DNA of 36,069 bases from an uncultured Methanomicrobiales archaeon (GCA_903819595.1 CAIJED010000087.1:1-36069); one strand, 5' to 3'. Counted from the first letter of the stretch, positions 16,522-25,145 are shown. The notes: generated by a model from the sequence alone, not told the origin. Numbers and translations are program-made.

Positions 16522-18120
16522 ATGACAGAGACAAAGACGCCGCAGGTATCACGGACGGTTGCGTTCATTGATATCGGTACCAATTCCATCCGGCTATTTG
16601 TGGCGAGGCTTAATCCTGATTGTTCGTATATCGTTCTTTCGAGTCAGAAGGAATCAGTACGTCTGGGGGAAGGGGAGTTTCTGACCGGGCTCATCACTGA
16701 GGATGCGATGGATCGGGCGGTCATGGTCGCTGGAAAGTTCGTCGAACTTGCCCACTCACATCGTGCGGAAGAATTTGTAGCCGTCGCCACGTCTGCCACC
16801 CGTGAAGCCCAGAACCGGTACGAATTCCTGTCACGACTCAGAAAAGAGGCACACCTGGACGTGCAGGTCATCTCTGGCAGGGAGGAGGCGCGGTTGATTT
16901 TTATGGGTGTTACCGCCGCGATGCACGTGAAGGATGAGCGGATCATGGTGATCGATATCGGGGGCGGCAGCACCGAACTGGCGATAGGGGGGAACGGGGG
17001 ATGCAGTTACCTCTCAAGTATGCACCTCGGTTCCATCAGGCTTACAAACATGTTCTTCCCTGGCGGTCTGGCAGGACCAGTCACCGATTCCCGCTATGAG
17101 GAGGTCAGGGCCTATATCCGGAACGAGGTCCGGTCCGTAATCCGACAGGCAAAACATCATCCCGTAGACCTTGTGGTAGGCAGTTCCGGAACAATCATCA
17201 ACCTATGTGATATTGCAGCAAGGTTATACCACCACGGCGACCCGGAAAGGACGATACTTTCCGCATCAGATTTGAAAAAGGTGGTCCCGGTCATTTGTTC
17301 CTCCTCACTTGCAGAACGTCGTAAAATACCCGGGATCAATCCTGAACGGGCAGATATCATCATTGCGGGGACTGCGATCATTGATACGCTGATGCAGGAA
17401 CTGGATATCCAGTCATTGGAGGTGACTCATAGAGGGCTCCAGGACGGTCTTCTTGCCGATTACCTCTCGAAAATGGAAGGGTTCCCTCTTCTGGGCCACC
17501 TTTCTGTACGGGAGAAAAGCGTACTCCTTACGGGACGGGCGTTTGGGATCAACGAGTACCATGCCAGAACGGTATCGACCATCGCACTCGAACTGTTTGA
17601 TAGCGGTAAAAAAGTCGGGCTCCACACCCTTGGTCCACGTGAGAGGGAGTTACTGGAGTTCGCGTCCTTTTTGCACGATATCGGGTCCCTGATCTCGTTC
17701 CACAACCATCATGCGCATTCCTATTACATTATCAGGAATAGTGACCTGCTCGGGTTCGACCAGAAAGAGGTACTCATCATGGCGAACATTGCCCGGTATC
17801 ACCGGAAGAAACTGCCCAGAAAAAGGGAACCTGAAATGCCTGAACTCGATGAACCAGGTATCGAACAGGTTATTATTCTCTCCACGTTCCTTCGTCTTTC
17901 TGAGAGCCTTGACCGGCGTCATGCCGCCCTTATCGACCAGGTGTACTTTACCGGAATTGTGGATAAAACGGTTGGACTGACAATTGTGGCCCGTGAAGAC
18001 TGCCAGTTTGAGTCCTGGGGCGTAGATAACGAGGCCAAAAATTTTGAACGGACATTTCACGTGAAACTTGACCATACCATCGTCCGCTCCGATACCACGT
18101 CCCGGGACAATACCACCTGA
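16522..18120 (+). CDS. Ppx/GppA-type phosphatase with C-terminal HD domain
   Basis: 532 aa. The N-terminal ~310 residues have the ASKHA sugar-kinase/actin fold: phosphate-1 loop 'FIDIGTNSIRLFVARL', phosphate-2 loop 'VIDIGGGSTELAIGG', and the Ppx pattern 'ATSATREAQNRYEFL' to 'VISGREEARLIF'. The C-terminal part is an HD-type domain ('EFASFLHDIGSLISFHNHHA', 'NIARYHRKKLP'). The family hydrolyses polyphosphate or pppGpp; in archaea exopolyphosphatase is more likely. AGGTG lies 9 nt ahead of ATG 16522. A Ppk1 gene lies 7 kb downstream, giving both arms of polyphosphate turnover in the window. Confidence 0.92.
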   Translation: MTETKTPQVSRTVAFIDIGTNSIRLFVARLNPDCSYIVLSSQKESVRLGEGEFLTGLITEDAMDRAVMVAGKFVELAHSHRAEEFVAVATSATREAQNRYEFLSRLRKEAHLDVQVISGREEARLIFMGVTAAMHVKDERIMVIDIGGGSTELAIGGNGGCSYLSSMHLGSIRLTNMFFPGGLAGPVTDSRYEEVRAYIRNEVRSVIRQAKHHPVDLVVGSSGTIINLCDIAARLYHHGDPERTILSASDLKKVVPVICSSSLAERRKIPGINPERADIIIAGTAIIDTLMQELDIQSLEVTHRGLQDGLLADYLSKMEGFPLLGHLSVREKSVLLTGRAFGINEYHARTVSTIALELFDSGKKVGLHTLGPRERELLEFASFLHDIGSLISFHNHHAHSYYIIRNSDLLGFDQKEVLIMANIARYHRKKLPRKREPEMPELDEPGIEQVIILSTFLRLSESLDRRHAALIDQVYFTGIVDKTVGLTIVAREDCQFESWGVDNEAKNFERTFHVKLDHTIVRSDTTSRDNTT

Positions 18121-18471
18121 TGCAGAAAACTATCAGGTAAACTGCCGTTATTACACTCTTACTGGGTAGTAACACGGGGAGAGGACTTCCCTTCATCTGC
18201 TTCATCGGGGTGACCCAAAACCCACCTTCCGGTAACCGTAACGTCTGGACTGTGACCTACCCTTGGGACTATTCCTGCATGCACGAGAGGGATGCCCCTT
18301 TATCGATAGACTTTCTCACCCGGAATGGTTCAAAAGAAATGATATGACTCCTACGACCCTGCCATGAGATAATGGATACGTACCTACCTGCCTGCATTTT
18401 AAATTGGAGGGAACACCAGGTGACAGGAACTTTTTTGGGAGGACCTGGTGGGACCTGCCAATAGATAAGGG
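18121..18471. other. Convergent intergenic region, about 350 bp
   Basis: Between the convergent ppx/gppA and znuB genes. No ORF has a family-like pattern; the minus ORF 17948-18205 is a shadow. The left two thirds shows nothing I can support. The right end holds the nested hairpins listed separately. Confidence 0.4.
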
Positions 18472-18483
18472 TCAGGTGTTCCC
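18409..18483 (-). terminator. Nested hairpins at the 3' end of the znu operon
   Basis: A perfect 9-bp inverted repeat joins GGGAACACC (18409-18417) and GGTGTTCCC (18475-18483); the latter contains the last codons of znuB. A competing 8-bp repeat, CACCAGGT (18414-18421)/ACCTGGTG (18443-18450), shares bases with the first, so the two stems are mutually exclusive in the transcript. Likely a 3'-end stabilising or terminating structure. Confidence 0.5.
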
Positions 18484-19311
18484 GGCACCAGGTGCTGGGT
18501 GATGCCGCTTTCGCAGAGCCCGTTCTATCAGCACAAGTCCATACATCCCGGCGGCGATCAGGATAATCGTCGCCCCGGATGGTACATTCAGGAAATAGGA
18601 GAGAAATATCCCGCCGGTCGTTACAAGGATCCCGGTAATGACAGATAGTACCATCATGTTCTTTAAGCGGGAGCAGTATTCCCGGCTGATAGCGGCGGGT
18701 AACGTGAGCAACGCGATGACGAGGATAATCCCCACGATCCGGATGAGCATCACCACCGTCAGTGCGACAAGGGATAAGAGAAGGAGTGTGATGACCTCCA
18801 CGGGGATATCGAGGACCATGGCATACTCTTCATCGAAAGTAACGGCGAGAAATACCTGGTAACAGGCAATGACTACCAGAAGAATCATGGCCGCAAGGAC
18901 CGCCATAATCAATAAGTCGCTGACGGGCACAAGCAGGATATTCCCGAACAGGAAACTGAACAGGTCTGGTGCATAGCCGGGGGTAAGCGAGATAAAAAGA
19001 ATACCGATCGCCATTCCGATCGCCCATATTGCGCCGATTAGCGTGTCAAGGTGTTGTTTTGCACGGAGCGATATCATTCCCATGCCCAGCGCACTCGCAA
19101 GAGAAAACCCGATCGCCCCCAGTATGGGGTCAATACCTGCAAAGTACCCAAGGCCGATACCCCCGAATGCGGCGTGAGAGACCCCCCCGGAAAGTGCAAC
19201 CATCTTTTTTACGACGACATACGTCCCGATGATACCGCAGGTGATGCTCGCAAGGAGACCGGCGAGAAGGGCATTCCTGAAAAATTCGAATGCCATAATG
19301 GAGATCATCAT
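18472..19311 (-). CDS. Metal ABC transporter permease, ZnuB/MntB family
   Basis: 279 aa with about eight membrane segments; family features include 'GGVSHAAFGGIGLGYFAG' near the N-terminus and 'LLTLPAAISREYCSRLKNMM' near the C-terminus. It forms the membrane channel for zinc or manganese with ZnuA and ZnuC. Its start overlaps the stop of the ATPase gene by 4 bp, so the genes are translationally coupled. An alternative methionine (MISIMAF) is one codon inside. It is the last gene of the operon. Confidence 0.92.
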   Translation of the reverse strand: MMISIMAFEFFRNALLAGLLASITCGIIGTYVVVKKMVALSGGVSHAAFGGIGLGYFAGIDPILGAIGFSLASALGMGMISLRAKQHLDTLIGAIWAIGMAIGILFISLTPGYAPDLFSFLFGNILLVPVSDLLIMAVLAAMILLVVIACYQVFLAVTFDEEYAMVLDIPVEVITLLLLSLVALTVVMLIRIVGIILVIALLTLPAAISREYCSRLKNMMVLSVITGILVTTGGIFLSYFLNVPSGATIILIAAGMYGLVLIERALRKRHHPAPGAGNT

Positions 19312-20075
19312 GGCACATCCTGATCATGTTTCCGGAGCACGCGGTGGGGGACTCCGTGTGCAATCAGTTCAACCGGGCACTGGTACGCAGAGGTCAGCAT
19401 CTCTTCTGTGATCTCCCCACTGTCATGCGTATACAGGCGCCGGTTCAGGCAGGCAACTTTCGTCGCATAATCTGATACGACGCCGATATCGTGGGTCACA
19501 AGCACCACGGCCATTTTTTCCTTAAGTGAATTCAGTATGGCGTAAAACTGCTGTTCGGCAGGTGCATCAACATATACGGTCGGCTCATCGAGGAGGAGGA
19601 TAAGGGGTTCACTGACCAGGGCACGGGCGATAATCGCGCGCTGCCGTTCACCACCTGAAAGTGCCGACAGTACCCGTTCGGAAAGGTCGGCAATACCCAG
19701 TGTTAGTAATACTTCTTCCGTAATACGGCGATCTTCTTTCGTGTACCGTGTGAATATCCGTGCTTTATTACCAAGGCGTCCGGAGAGGACCATCTCCTGT
19801 AAGGTAATGGGATAATGAAAATCAAACGTGTGGAACTGTGGGACGTAACCGAGTTTTCTCCGGTTCTCTCCCGGTGTCCCGCCCAGTACCTTGACTGCAC
19901 CAGATTTTGGCTGGATTAATCCGAGCATGAGCTTGATCAGGGTGGTCTTTCCCCCACCGTTCGGACCGATAATTGCATAGAATTCCCGTTCATGTACGTC
20001 AAGACTGATGTCTTCAAGGACAATCTGCCCTGCGATTTCCGCGTATACATGTTCAAGGGCAATGGCATCTGTCAA
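19308..20075 (-). CDS. Metal ABC transporter ATP-binding protein, ZnuC-like
   Basis: 255 aa with all ABC motifs: Walker A 'IGPNGGGKTTLIK', Q-loop 'GYVPQFHTFDFHYP', signature 'LSGGERQRAII', Walker B 'LILLLDEPTVYVD' and switch histidine 'VLVTHDIGVVSDYATKV'. It overlaps the preceding znuA-like gene by 4 bp and the following permease by 4 bp. It powers uptake by the ZnuB-like permease. Confidence 0.94.
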   Translation of the reverse strand: MTDAIALEHVYAEIAGQIVLEDISLDVHEREFYAIIGPNGGGKTTLIKLMLGLIQPKSGAVKVLGGTPGENRRKLGYVPQFHTFDFHYPITLQEMVLSGRLGNKARIFTRYTKEDRRITEEVLLTLGIADLSERVLSALSGGERQRAIIARALVSEPLILLLDEPTVYVDAPAEQQFYAILNSLKEKMAVVLVTHDIGVVSDYATKVACLNRRLYTHDSGEITEEMLTSAYQCPVELIAHGVPHRVLRKHDQDVP

Positions 20076-21016
20076 TTCAGACCCGTCCCGGATAGTGCGA
20101 TTGCAAGCTTTCGCAGTTCCTGCGGCATATCCGGGGCAAGCGCGTCAGATATCACGACACTGCCATTGACGGAGCCGGCGATCATATCTGCTGCTTTCCG
20201 GCTATACTGGGGTTCTGCAACAATCGTGGAAATTCCCTCCTCCCGGGCGGTCCGGATGAGTGTTTCGATCTCCATCGAGGTCGCCTCTTTCCCGGGCTGC
20301 CCGATGACCTCCTCAGTCAGTCCATAATCCCGGGCAAAATATCCAAACGACGCATGAGAGGCGATAAATTTCCTTTGAGGTGTTTTGTTGATCATCATCT
20401 GGATTTCACTATCCCTCAAAGAAATATTCGCGAGAAACGCATCACGGTTCGCCTGGTAATAGGTGGCATGCACCGGATCAACACTAGAGAGGGCGCGATA
20501 TATATGGTCCACCATCACGGGTGTATTTTTGAGCGATACCCAGATATGAGGGTCCGGACCTTCATGTGAAGGTCCTGCAGCTTCTGCCACGGTCGCATTG
20601 TTCTCACCGCGAGGCCCTGTATTGTGGAAATCTTCCCCGGCGAGAAGCACGATGCCGGGTGACGTCTCAACCACCTTCATCCCGGGGTTCATTGCAGATA
20701 ACCTCGAGACCAGGTTATCTTCAAACGGGAGGAGCCCCTTTCCAAGGGAAAAATAGATGTTAGTTCCGGAAAATCTGACCATGTCCTGGGCTGATGGTTC
20801 AAATGTATGGGGGTCAGCTCCGGGAGGTACTGCCACATAAACATCCACCCTGTCTCCACCGACTGCCCGTACCAGGCCTGCTTCGGGTAATACCGTCACC
20901 AGTACTTTTATTTTCGCATTGTTCTCCGTCGGTGGCTCTGTCATGGAACACCCGGCCAGCAGTGCACTCAGTATGACCAGGCTGGTGATTGCAAGGGCAA
21001 TGCCAATACCTTTCAT
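20072..21016 (-). CDS. Metal ABC transporter substrate-binding lipoprotein, ZnuA-like
   Basis: 314 aa. The N-terminus is a signal peptide with a lipobox ('LSALLAGCS', Cys23), so it is probably anchored outside the membrane. Cluster A-I ligands can be placed at H70 ('GADPHTFEPS'), H157 ('GPDPHIWVS'), H221 ('FIASHASFGYFARDYGL') and D291 ('VVISDALAP'). A short acidic, His-containing loop precedes H157. An Asp as fourth ligand occurs in both Zn and Mn/Fe binders, so metal choice is open; zinc is favoured by family resemblance. It lies 49 bp downstream of the DtxR-like gene on the same strand. Confidence 0.92.
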   Translation of the reverse strand: MKGIGIALAITSLVILSALLAGCSMTEPPTENNAKIKVLVTVLPEAGLVRAVGGDRVDVYVAVPPGADPHTFEPSAQDMVRFSGTNIYFSLGKGLLPFEDNLVSRLSAMNPGMKVVETSPGIVLLAGEDFHNTGPRGENNATVAEAAGPSHEGPDPHIWVSLKNTPVMVDHIYRALSSVDPVHATYYQANRDAFLANISLRDSEIQMMINKTPQRKFIASHASFGYFARDYGLTEEVIGQPGKEATSMEIETLIRTAREEGISTIVAEPQYSRKAADMIAGSVNGSVVISDALAPDMPQELRKLAIALSGTGLN

Positions 21017-21065
21017 TCGTTTCCTCCAGGCTGTATGAACATCATAATTTTGGTACTCTTACAAA

Positions 21066-21554
21066 TTATTCCTGGCCTGCAACCGGCCTGGTAGTGATGG
21101 GTGCAGTCCCCTCTTCATGACAGGTGAACTGCCCGTTACAGCAGCAGGGGTCATGAGAAATTTTTCCGCACACCCCCATCATCGGGTGGCCCATCGCACG
21201 ACACATCGAATCGATCACCACTTTTGAGACAGAATTCTCAAACCTGGCTGCCTCTTTGCAGGCTTCATCCGGAGTAAGCCCGTAATGTGTGAGCACCAGT
21301 CCGAGGATCCGGTGTCGCCTGACGAGGAATTCCGCGTACAATGCCCCTTTTTCGGTAAGACTGGTGGGCCGGTAAGGCTCATGGGACAGGAGGCCCATCG
21401 ATGTCAGTTCCATGAGTGTCTTTGTTACGGTCGATGGATCAACACCGAAATGTGCCGCAATTTCGGTCGTCTTTGTCGTTAACGGATTTTCATAGACAAA
21501 TTTCATATAAATGGCCTTTCTCGGTGAGAGGAGAAGGCGGTCGATATTATCCAT
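21066..21554 (-). CDS. DtxR/MntR-family metal-dependent repressor with Cys/His-rich tail
   Basis: 162 aa. A winged helix-turn-helix ('TTEIAAHFGVDPSTVTKTLM') is followed by a dimerisation domain ('LVRRHRILGLVLTHYGLTPD'). Of the usual metal ligands I can place H81 and E106, but positions normally His/Cys are C99, A103 and N107. The last 45 residues hold C118, H123, C129, H134, C137-C139, C145 and H146, and no SH3-like domain is present. It is the first gene before znuA-znuC-znuB, so it most likely controls them in response to cellular zinc. The effector metal is inferred. Confidence 0.85.
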   Translation of the reverse strand: MDNIDRLLLSPRKAIYMKFVYENPLTTKTTEIAAHFGVDPSTVTKTLMELTSMGLLSHEPYRPTSLTEKGALYAEFLVRRHRILGLVLTHYGLTPDEACKEAARFENSVSKVVIDSMCRAMGHPMMGVCGKISHDPCCCNGQFTCHEEGTAPITTRPVAGQE

Positions 21555-21631
21555 TTCAGTATAGAGAAATGATGAGAATCAATAAAAATATTTTGGGGTG
21601 AGCCCAACAATCTGTGGACTGGTCCGGGAGA

Positions 21632-22216
21632 TTACCCATGGACCGAACGTCTGCCAGTCTGAAAAGGTCCGTCTGAAACGGTGTCCTCACGGAGAATTAC
21701 GGACACCCCGCGTTCCCCATCCTCAAACACAACAGGGACACATTTTGCGAAAAAATGAAATGAACGCCCGTGAATAATGATCGTTTCCTCGAGCGCACTC
21801 TCCTCGCCATTTTCGCCATCGCTGATCTTTTGACGGAGTACCGGGCTCAACCACGCACTAAAATCAGTCTGGTCAATCTGATGGACGATTAAGTCCGAAC
21901 GGTGGAGGAGAAACAGATCCAGCAGCCGGTCGTTCACATACCGTACAAACAATTTCTGGTCAAGGACGATAATAAGGTCGGAGCACAGGTTGAGGAGGTC
22001 AGAAATTGGCACCCTCTTTGAGATAAAAAAAACTTTTGCCGGGCCGAAGGTCTTCATCTCTACCTGGCCTGAAATGAGCATCCTGTTCAGGTACTTTGAT
22101 GTCGCATTCCGGTTGAGTGGCAGGAGTTTTGAAATTTCTTCAATGGTCAGACCCCTGGGATTTTCGCGGAGAATCTCAATAAAATGCGGTAGTCCCCTTT
22201 CCTTTTCTTTCAGCAT
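21632..22216 (-). CDS. Transcriptional regulator: winged helix plus PAS domain
   Basis: About 195 aa from ATG 22216. Residues ~1-70 form a winged helix ('GLTIEEISKLLPLNRNATSK', 'YLNRMLISGQVEMKTFGPAK'). A PAS-like sensor follows ('LCSDLIIVLDQKLFVRYVND', 'GRSFHFFAKCVPVVFEDGER'). Such HTH-PAS proteins are abundant in Methanomicrobiales; ligand unknown. The track start (22285) adds a Pro/Gly-rich stretch unlike the family, and GGTGATGAGGGA directly precedes the ATG at 22216, so I prefer that start. The gene is divergent from a small ORF, with repeated CATTGC motifs between them that may be its operators. Confidence 0.82.
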   Translation of the reverse strand: MLKEKERGLPHFIEILRENPRGLTIEEISKLLPLNRNATSKYLNRMLISGQVEMKTFGPAKVFFISKRVPISDLLNLCSDLIIVLDQKLFVRYVNDRLLDLFLLHRSDLIVHQIDQTDFSAWLSPVLRQKISDGENGEESALEETIIIHGRSFHFFAKCVPVVFEDGERGVSVILREDTVSDGPFQTGRRSVHG

Positions 22217-22305
22217 TCCCTCATCACCCGTCCCATGCCCTCTTCCCTGACCAGTGCAGGGTGGATTTTTTTTTCGTAATGACAAGGGATCGTCACAATA
22301 TCATG

Positions 22306-22353
22306 CATTGCTACATTGTGTTTATGCATTGCAATGATATATTAATTCAATGC
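22306..22353. promoter_or_regulatory. Cluster of CATTGC motifs, candidate operator
   Basis: CATTGC (22306), CATTGT (22314), the perfect palindrome CATTGCAATG (22327-22336) and inverted CAATGC (22348) occur within 48 bp in the divergent intergenic region. Regular recurrence of one half-site next to a regulator gene suggests autoregulation. Confidence 0.5.
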
Positions 22354-22369
22354 TATACACTGAGACAAA

Positions 22370-22395
22370 GATATAAATATAATTGTGGTAATTAC
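22370..22395 (+). promoter_or_regulatory. Promoter of the small divergent gene
   Basis: GATATAAATATAATT (22370-22384) is a good TATA box. The 8-bp palindrome GTAATTAC (22388-22395) lies just ahead of the expected start point near 22400. Confidence 0.55.
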
Positions 22396-22422
22396 TGTGT
22401 ATCACTCAGATGGTGAGATACG

Positions 22423-22695
22423 ATGGATAACCTGAAAGCAGAACAGGGGGAACAGTACGGGCCTGGGACATCCCGGCCTTTCATATCAGATCGGACGAGG
22501 GATATCAAAAAATGGCAGGCAATCGCCAGTATGGTGGACCCTGATCCTGATGTCCTTTCATTCTCCCTCACATCAACAGAGTCCGAGAGACGATGGGCCT
22601 TCTTCACCCGTGCATCCGGAATATCACGACCGGGAATCCCCGGGGATCCTGGTGAAGTCGACGATCGATCGGAAGAGGTTGTCATGATCTTTTAA
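22423..22695 (+). CDS. Small hypothetical protein
   Basis: 90 aa, hydrophilic, with no membrane segment. I do not recognise it. A core 'RDIKKWQAIASMVDPDPDVL' is followed by 'SERRWAFFTRASG' and an acidic C-terminus. Support for expression is contextual: a TATA box about 45 bp upstream and GGTGA 8 nt ahead of the ATG. The opposite-strand ORF 22392-22685 lacks such signals. Divergent from the PAS regulator and separated by the CATTGC cluster, it may be that regulator's target. Confidence 0.6.
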   Translation: MDNLKAEQGEQYGPGTSRPFISDRTRDIKKWQAIASMVDPDPDVLSFSLTSTESERRWAFFTRASGISRPGIPGDPGEVDDRSEEVVMIF

Positions 22696-22865
22696 CAATT
22701 AAAAACCCATTGAGTGGCAAAAGAAACAAGAAAATAAGGTGGTAATACCATGGAATTATGACTCTGCAAAAGATGCCTTTCCGGATCAGCGCACCTCTCC
22801 TCCTTGGTGGGTGATCTAACCCACCTGTGCTGAATAATCCTGATAATAACCATATCTTTTCTTTG

Positions 22866-22900
22866 CGTTATCAAAAAATTATACCTTATTTAAAGGGGAT
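22866..22900 (-). terminator. Probable terminator of the ruv operon
   Basis: On the minus strand past the ruvB stop, CCTT-TAAAT-AAGG is followed by TATAATTTTTTG, a short stem and a T6 run. Confidence 0.45.
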
Positions 22901-22911
22901 TATCCACGTCA

Positions 22912-23904
22912 TTACCACCATTGCTGATGGATATGCGTCCCGGCTGCCGTTGTGGTCTCTCTCCCCTGGGTGGTCCTTTTGATAAAACCGATCTGGATGA
23001 GGTATGGTTCGTAGACATCCTCAATCGTTCTCGGTTCCTCGCCGACTGAAATTGCGATCGTCTTGAGCCCGACTGGACCGCCCCTGAAATCATCGGAGAT
23101 TACGGTCAGGATCCGACGGTCAAGGTCGTCGAGCCCAAGCGCGTCGATGCCGAGCAGGGTAAGGGCATGCGAGGCCACCTCGCGGGTGATCGTCCCATCA
23201 CTCCGCACGAGCGCAAAATCCCCGACACGACGGAGGAGCCGGTTGGCAATCCTTGGTGTCCCACGACTCCTGCCGGCAATCTCCCGGGCCGCTTCCTCCG
23301 TAATACTGACCTGCATGATCCCGGCACTCCTCCTGATGACTTCGGCCAGTTCGGCGGGAGAATACAGGTTAAGACGGGATATCAGGCCGAAACGGTCACG
23401 AAAGGGTGAACCCAGGAGACCAATCTTCGTGGTCGCCCCGACCAGGGTAAAATGCTCAAGGTCCAGGCGGATAGACCGGGCGCCAGGTCCCTCTCCAATC
23501 ATAACATCGATGACGAGGTCTTCCATGGCCGGGTACAACACTTCTTCCACGACCGGGCTGAGGCGGTGAACTTCATCAATGAACAGGAGGTCGCCTTCCG
23601 AGAGCGTCGTTAAAATGGCTGCAAGGTCCCCGGGTTTTTCCAGAACAGGACCACTCGTCGTATGGATATTTGTGCCCATCTCGTGGGCAATAATATGGGC
23701 CAGCGTTGTCTTACCAAGGCCGGGAGGCCCTGAAAACAGGATATGGTCCAGGGGTTTTTTCCGTTTCTTTGCTGCCTGTATCGCGATGGAGAGCGTCTCT
23801 TTTAAACTGTCCTGGCCAATAAAATCCAACAGCCTTGACGGCCGGATGGTCTCCTCGACCGGGTCTTCGCTGGTCGCTGCCGCCTCGAGCACGGGTTCCC
23901 TCAT
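22912..23904 (-). CDS. ruvB: Holliday junction branch-migration ATPase RuvB
   Basis: 330 aa, full bacterial length. N-terminal '[20 protein letters not shown]', Walker A '[12 protein letters not shown]', Walker B '[10 protein letters not shown]', sensor region '[13 protein letters not shown]', arginine finger 'GSPFRDRFG', and the C-terminal winged helix ending '[16 protein letters not shown]'. The hexamer drives branch migration with RuvA. It overlaps ruvA by 4 bp. RuvB is a bacterial protein; most archaea lack it and use Hjc and other helicases, so this operon suggests ancient transfer into the lineage. Confidence 0.97.
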   Translation of the reverse strand: MREPVLEAAATSEDPVEETIRPSRLLDFIGQDSLKETLSIAIQAAKKRKKPLDHILFSGPPGLGKTTLAHIIAHEMGTNIHTTSGPVLEKPGDLAAILTTLSEGDLLFIDEVHRLSPVVEEVLYPAMEDLVIDVMIGEGPGARSIRLDLEHFTLVGATTKIGLLGSPFRDRFGLISRLNLYSPAELAEVIRRSAGIMQVSITEEAAREIAGRSRGTPRIANRLLRRVGDFALVRSDGTITREVASHALTLLGIDALGLDDLDRRILTVISDDFRGGPVGLKTIAISVGEEPRTIEDVYEPYLIQIGFIKRTTQGRETTTAAGTHIHQQWW

Positions 23905-24506
23905 ATCTTCTTCCTCTCTTTTAAGAGTTGGAGGGAGGCCTTCAGTAATCCCTGGGTATCAACCTGGCCCGTTCTCCTGCAGGTCTCATCAACGGCATCA
24001 TATGATTCACGCGAAGGAAAACCCAGTGCCACAAGGGCTCCTGTCACATCCTCCCGGACCGTGCCAGGGACTGACGGAGACCCGGCAGTGTCGATCGGCA
24101 GATGCCCGGTCAACCGGTCTTTCAGTTCAAGGATAAGTCTTTTGGCGTTCCTTGGCCCGATCCCTGAAAGCCTTGTCAAACGTTTCTCATCCTCACTGGT
24201 CACCGCCTGGACAAATTCTCTGGCCGGGATTTGTGAGAGGATAGAAAGAGCGAGCTGGGGGCCCACCCGGTTCACCGTGATCAGGAGTGAAAATACTGAA
24301 AGGTCAGAGATATCAGAGAACCCATACAGGGCCAGTGCATCTTCCCGTACGATGAGATGAGTGTGTAACCGTTTCTTCCCCGGACTACCGGTGAGGCTTA
24401 TAATGTCTGTCGCAGTCATGTTGACACGGTACCCGACACCCCCGACATCCAGTACCACAAATCCATCCCCACTCGCAACAATCTCTCCACAAAGTTGTGA
24501 TATCAT
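23901..24506 (-). CDS. ruvA: Holliday junction-binding protein RuvA
   Basis: 201 aa from ATG 24506. Domain I is an OB fold ('[20 protein letters not shown]', 'GGVGYRV'); domain II has two helix-hairpin-helix motifs ('[16 protein letters not shown]', '[19 protein letters not shown]'); domain III is the RuvB-contacting C-terminal part ('[20 protein letters not shown]'). The track start adds 15 residues; I chose MISQL because it matches the family and GGGGGAGA lies a few bases upstream. It overlaps ruvB by 4 bp and follows ruvC after about 130 bp. Confidence 0.95.
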   Translation of the reverse strand: MISQLCGEIVASGDGFVVLDVGGVGYRVNMTATDIISLTGSPGKKRLHTHLIVREDALALYGFSDISDLSVFSLLITVNRVGPQLALSILSQIPAREFVQAVTSEDEKRLTRLSGIGPRNAKRLILELKDRLTGHLPIDTAGSPSVPGTVREDVTGALVALGFPSRESYDAVDETCRRTGQVDTQGLLKASLQLLKERKKI

Positions 24507-24639
24507 GGATGTCTCCCCCCGTTCCCTGATGGTATCTCCCCTTTCCTGCATCGGTAACGGAGAGAGAATGGGATCCCGGTAGCACCCCTCACGTCGGGGG
24601 CCATGGTACTCATCGCAGCAACCCGGAAATGTACCATTG

Positions 24640-25116
24640 TTATCTCCTCATGGTATGGATATGGCAGAGTGCGATCGACAGGCCGTCAGCAGCGTCGTCC
24701 GGTTCGGGGATCTCCTCCAGGTGAAGAAGCCGCCTGATCATCTCCTGCACCTGTTTCTTATCCGCACGCCCGGACCCCGTTATCGCCTGTTTCACCTGGT
24801 TTGGGGTATATTCAGTCACCATGACCTCTTCCTGTGCGCAGAGCAGGAGGATGATCCCGCGCACTTCCGCGACACCCATCGCAGATGAAATATTTTTTGA
24901 AAAGAATAATTTCTCAATGGCTGCACATTCCGGACGATGTTCAATCACCAGTTCTTTGAGTTCACGATAGAGATGGTTGAGTCGTGCACCTGGCGACGTA
25001 TCTTCCTTATTGGTCGTAATGCAGCCATGGGTGACGTGAATGGCCGTGTTGCCGGTTTTTTCGATCACCCCATACCCCAATCGTGCAAGACCCGGGTCGA
25101 TACCTAGTACAATCAT
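24640..25116 (-). CDS. ruvC: Holliday junction resolvase RuvC
   Basis: 158 aa. RNase H-fold resolvase with all four acidic catalytic residues: D7 ('VLGIDPGLARLGYG'), E68 ('AAIEKLFF'), D141 and D144 ('EPDDAADGLSIALCH'). It cuts four-way junctions as a dimer. The track start (25155) includes the promoter region; MIVLGIDPG at 25116 is the standard N-terminus and lies about 25 bp from a TATA box. First gene of the ruvC-ruvA-ruvB order usual in bacteria. Confidence 0.95.
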   Translation of the reverse strand: MIVLGIDPGLARLGYGVIEKTGNTAIHVTHGCITTNKEDTSPGARLNHLYRELKELVIEHRPECAAIEKLFFSKNISSAMGVAEVRGIILLLCAQEEVMVTEYTPNQVKQAITGSGRADKKQVQEMIRRLLHLEEIPEPDDAADGLSIALCHIHTMRR

Positions 25117-25134
25117 GATTGCCTGGTTATTTTT

Positions 25135-25145
25135 AAATTTTATAG
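25135..25145 (-). promoter_or_regulatory. TATA box of the ruv operon
   Basis: Minus strand CTATAAAATTT lies about 25 bp ahead of the ruvC ATG (25116). The archaeal-type promoter shows the bacterial-type genes are adapted to the host machinery. Confidence 0.65.

Noticed and set aside
22392-22685. Minus ORF of 97 aa opposite the small unknown gene
   Set aside because: It lacks promoter and RBS, whereas the plus ORF has both; judged a shadow.
23063-24136. Long plus ORFs (168 and 185 aa) opposite ruvB
   Set aside because: Arg/Ser/Pro-rich shadows of ruvB and ruvA with no family features.
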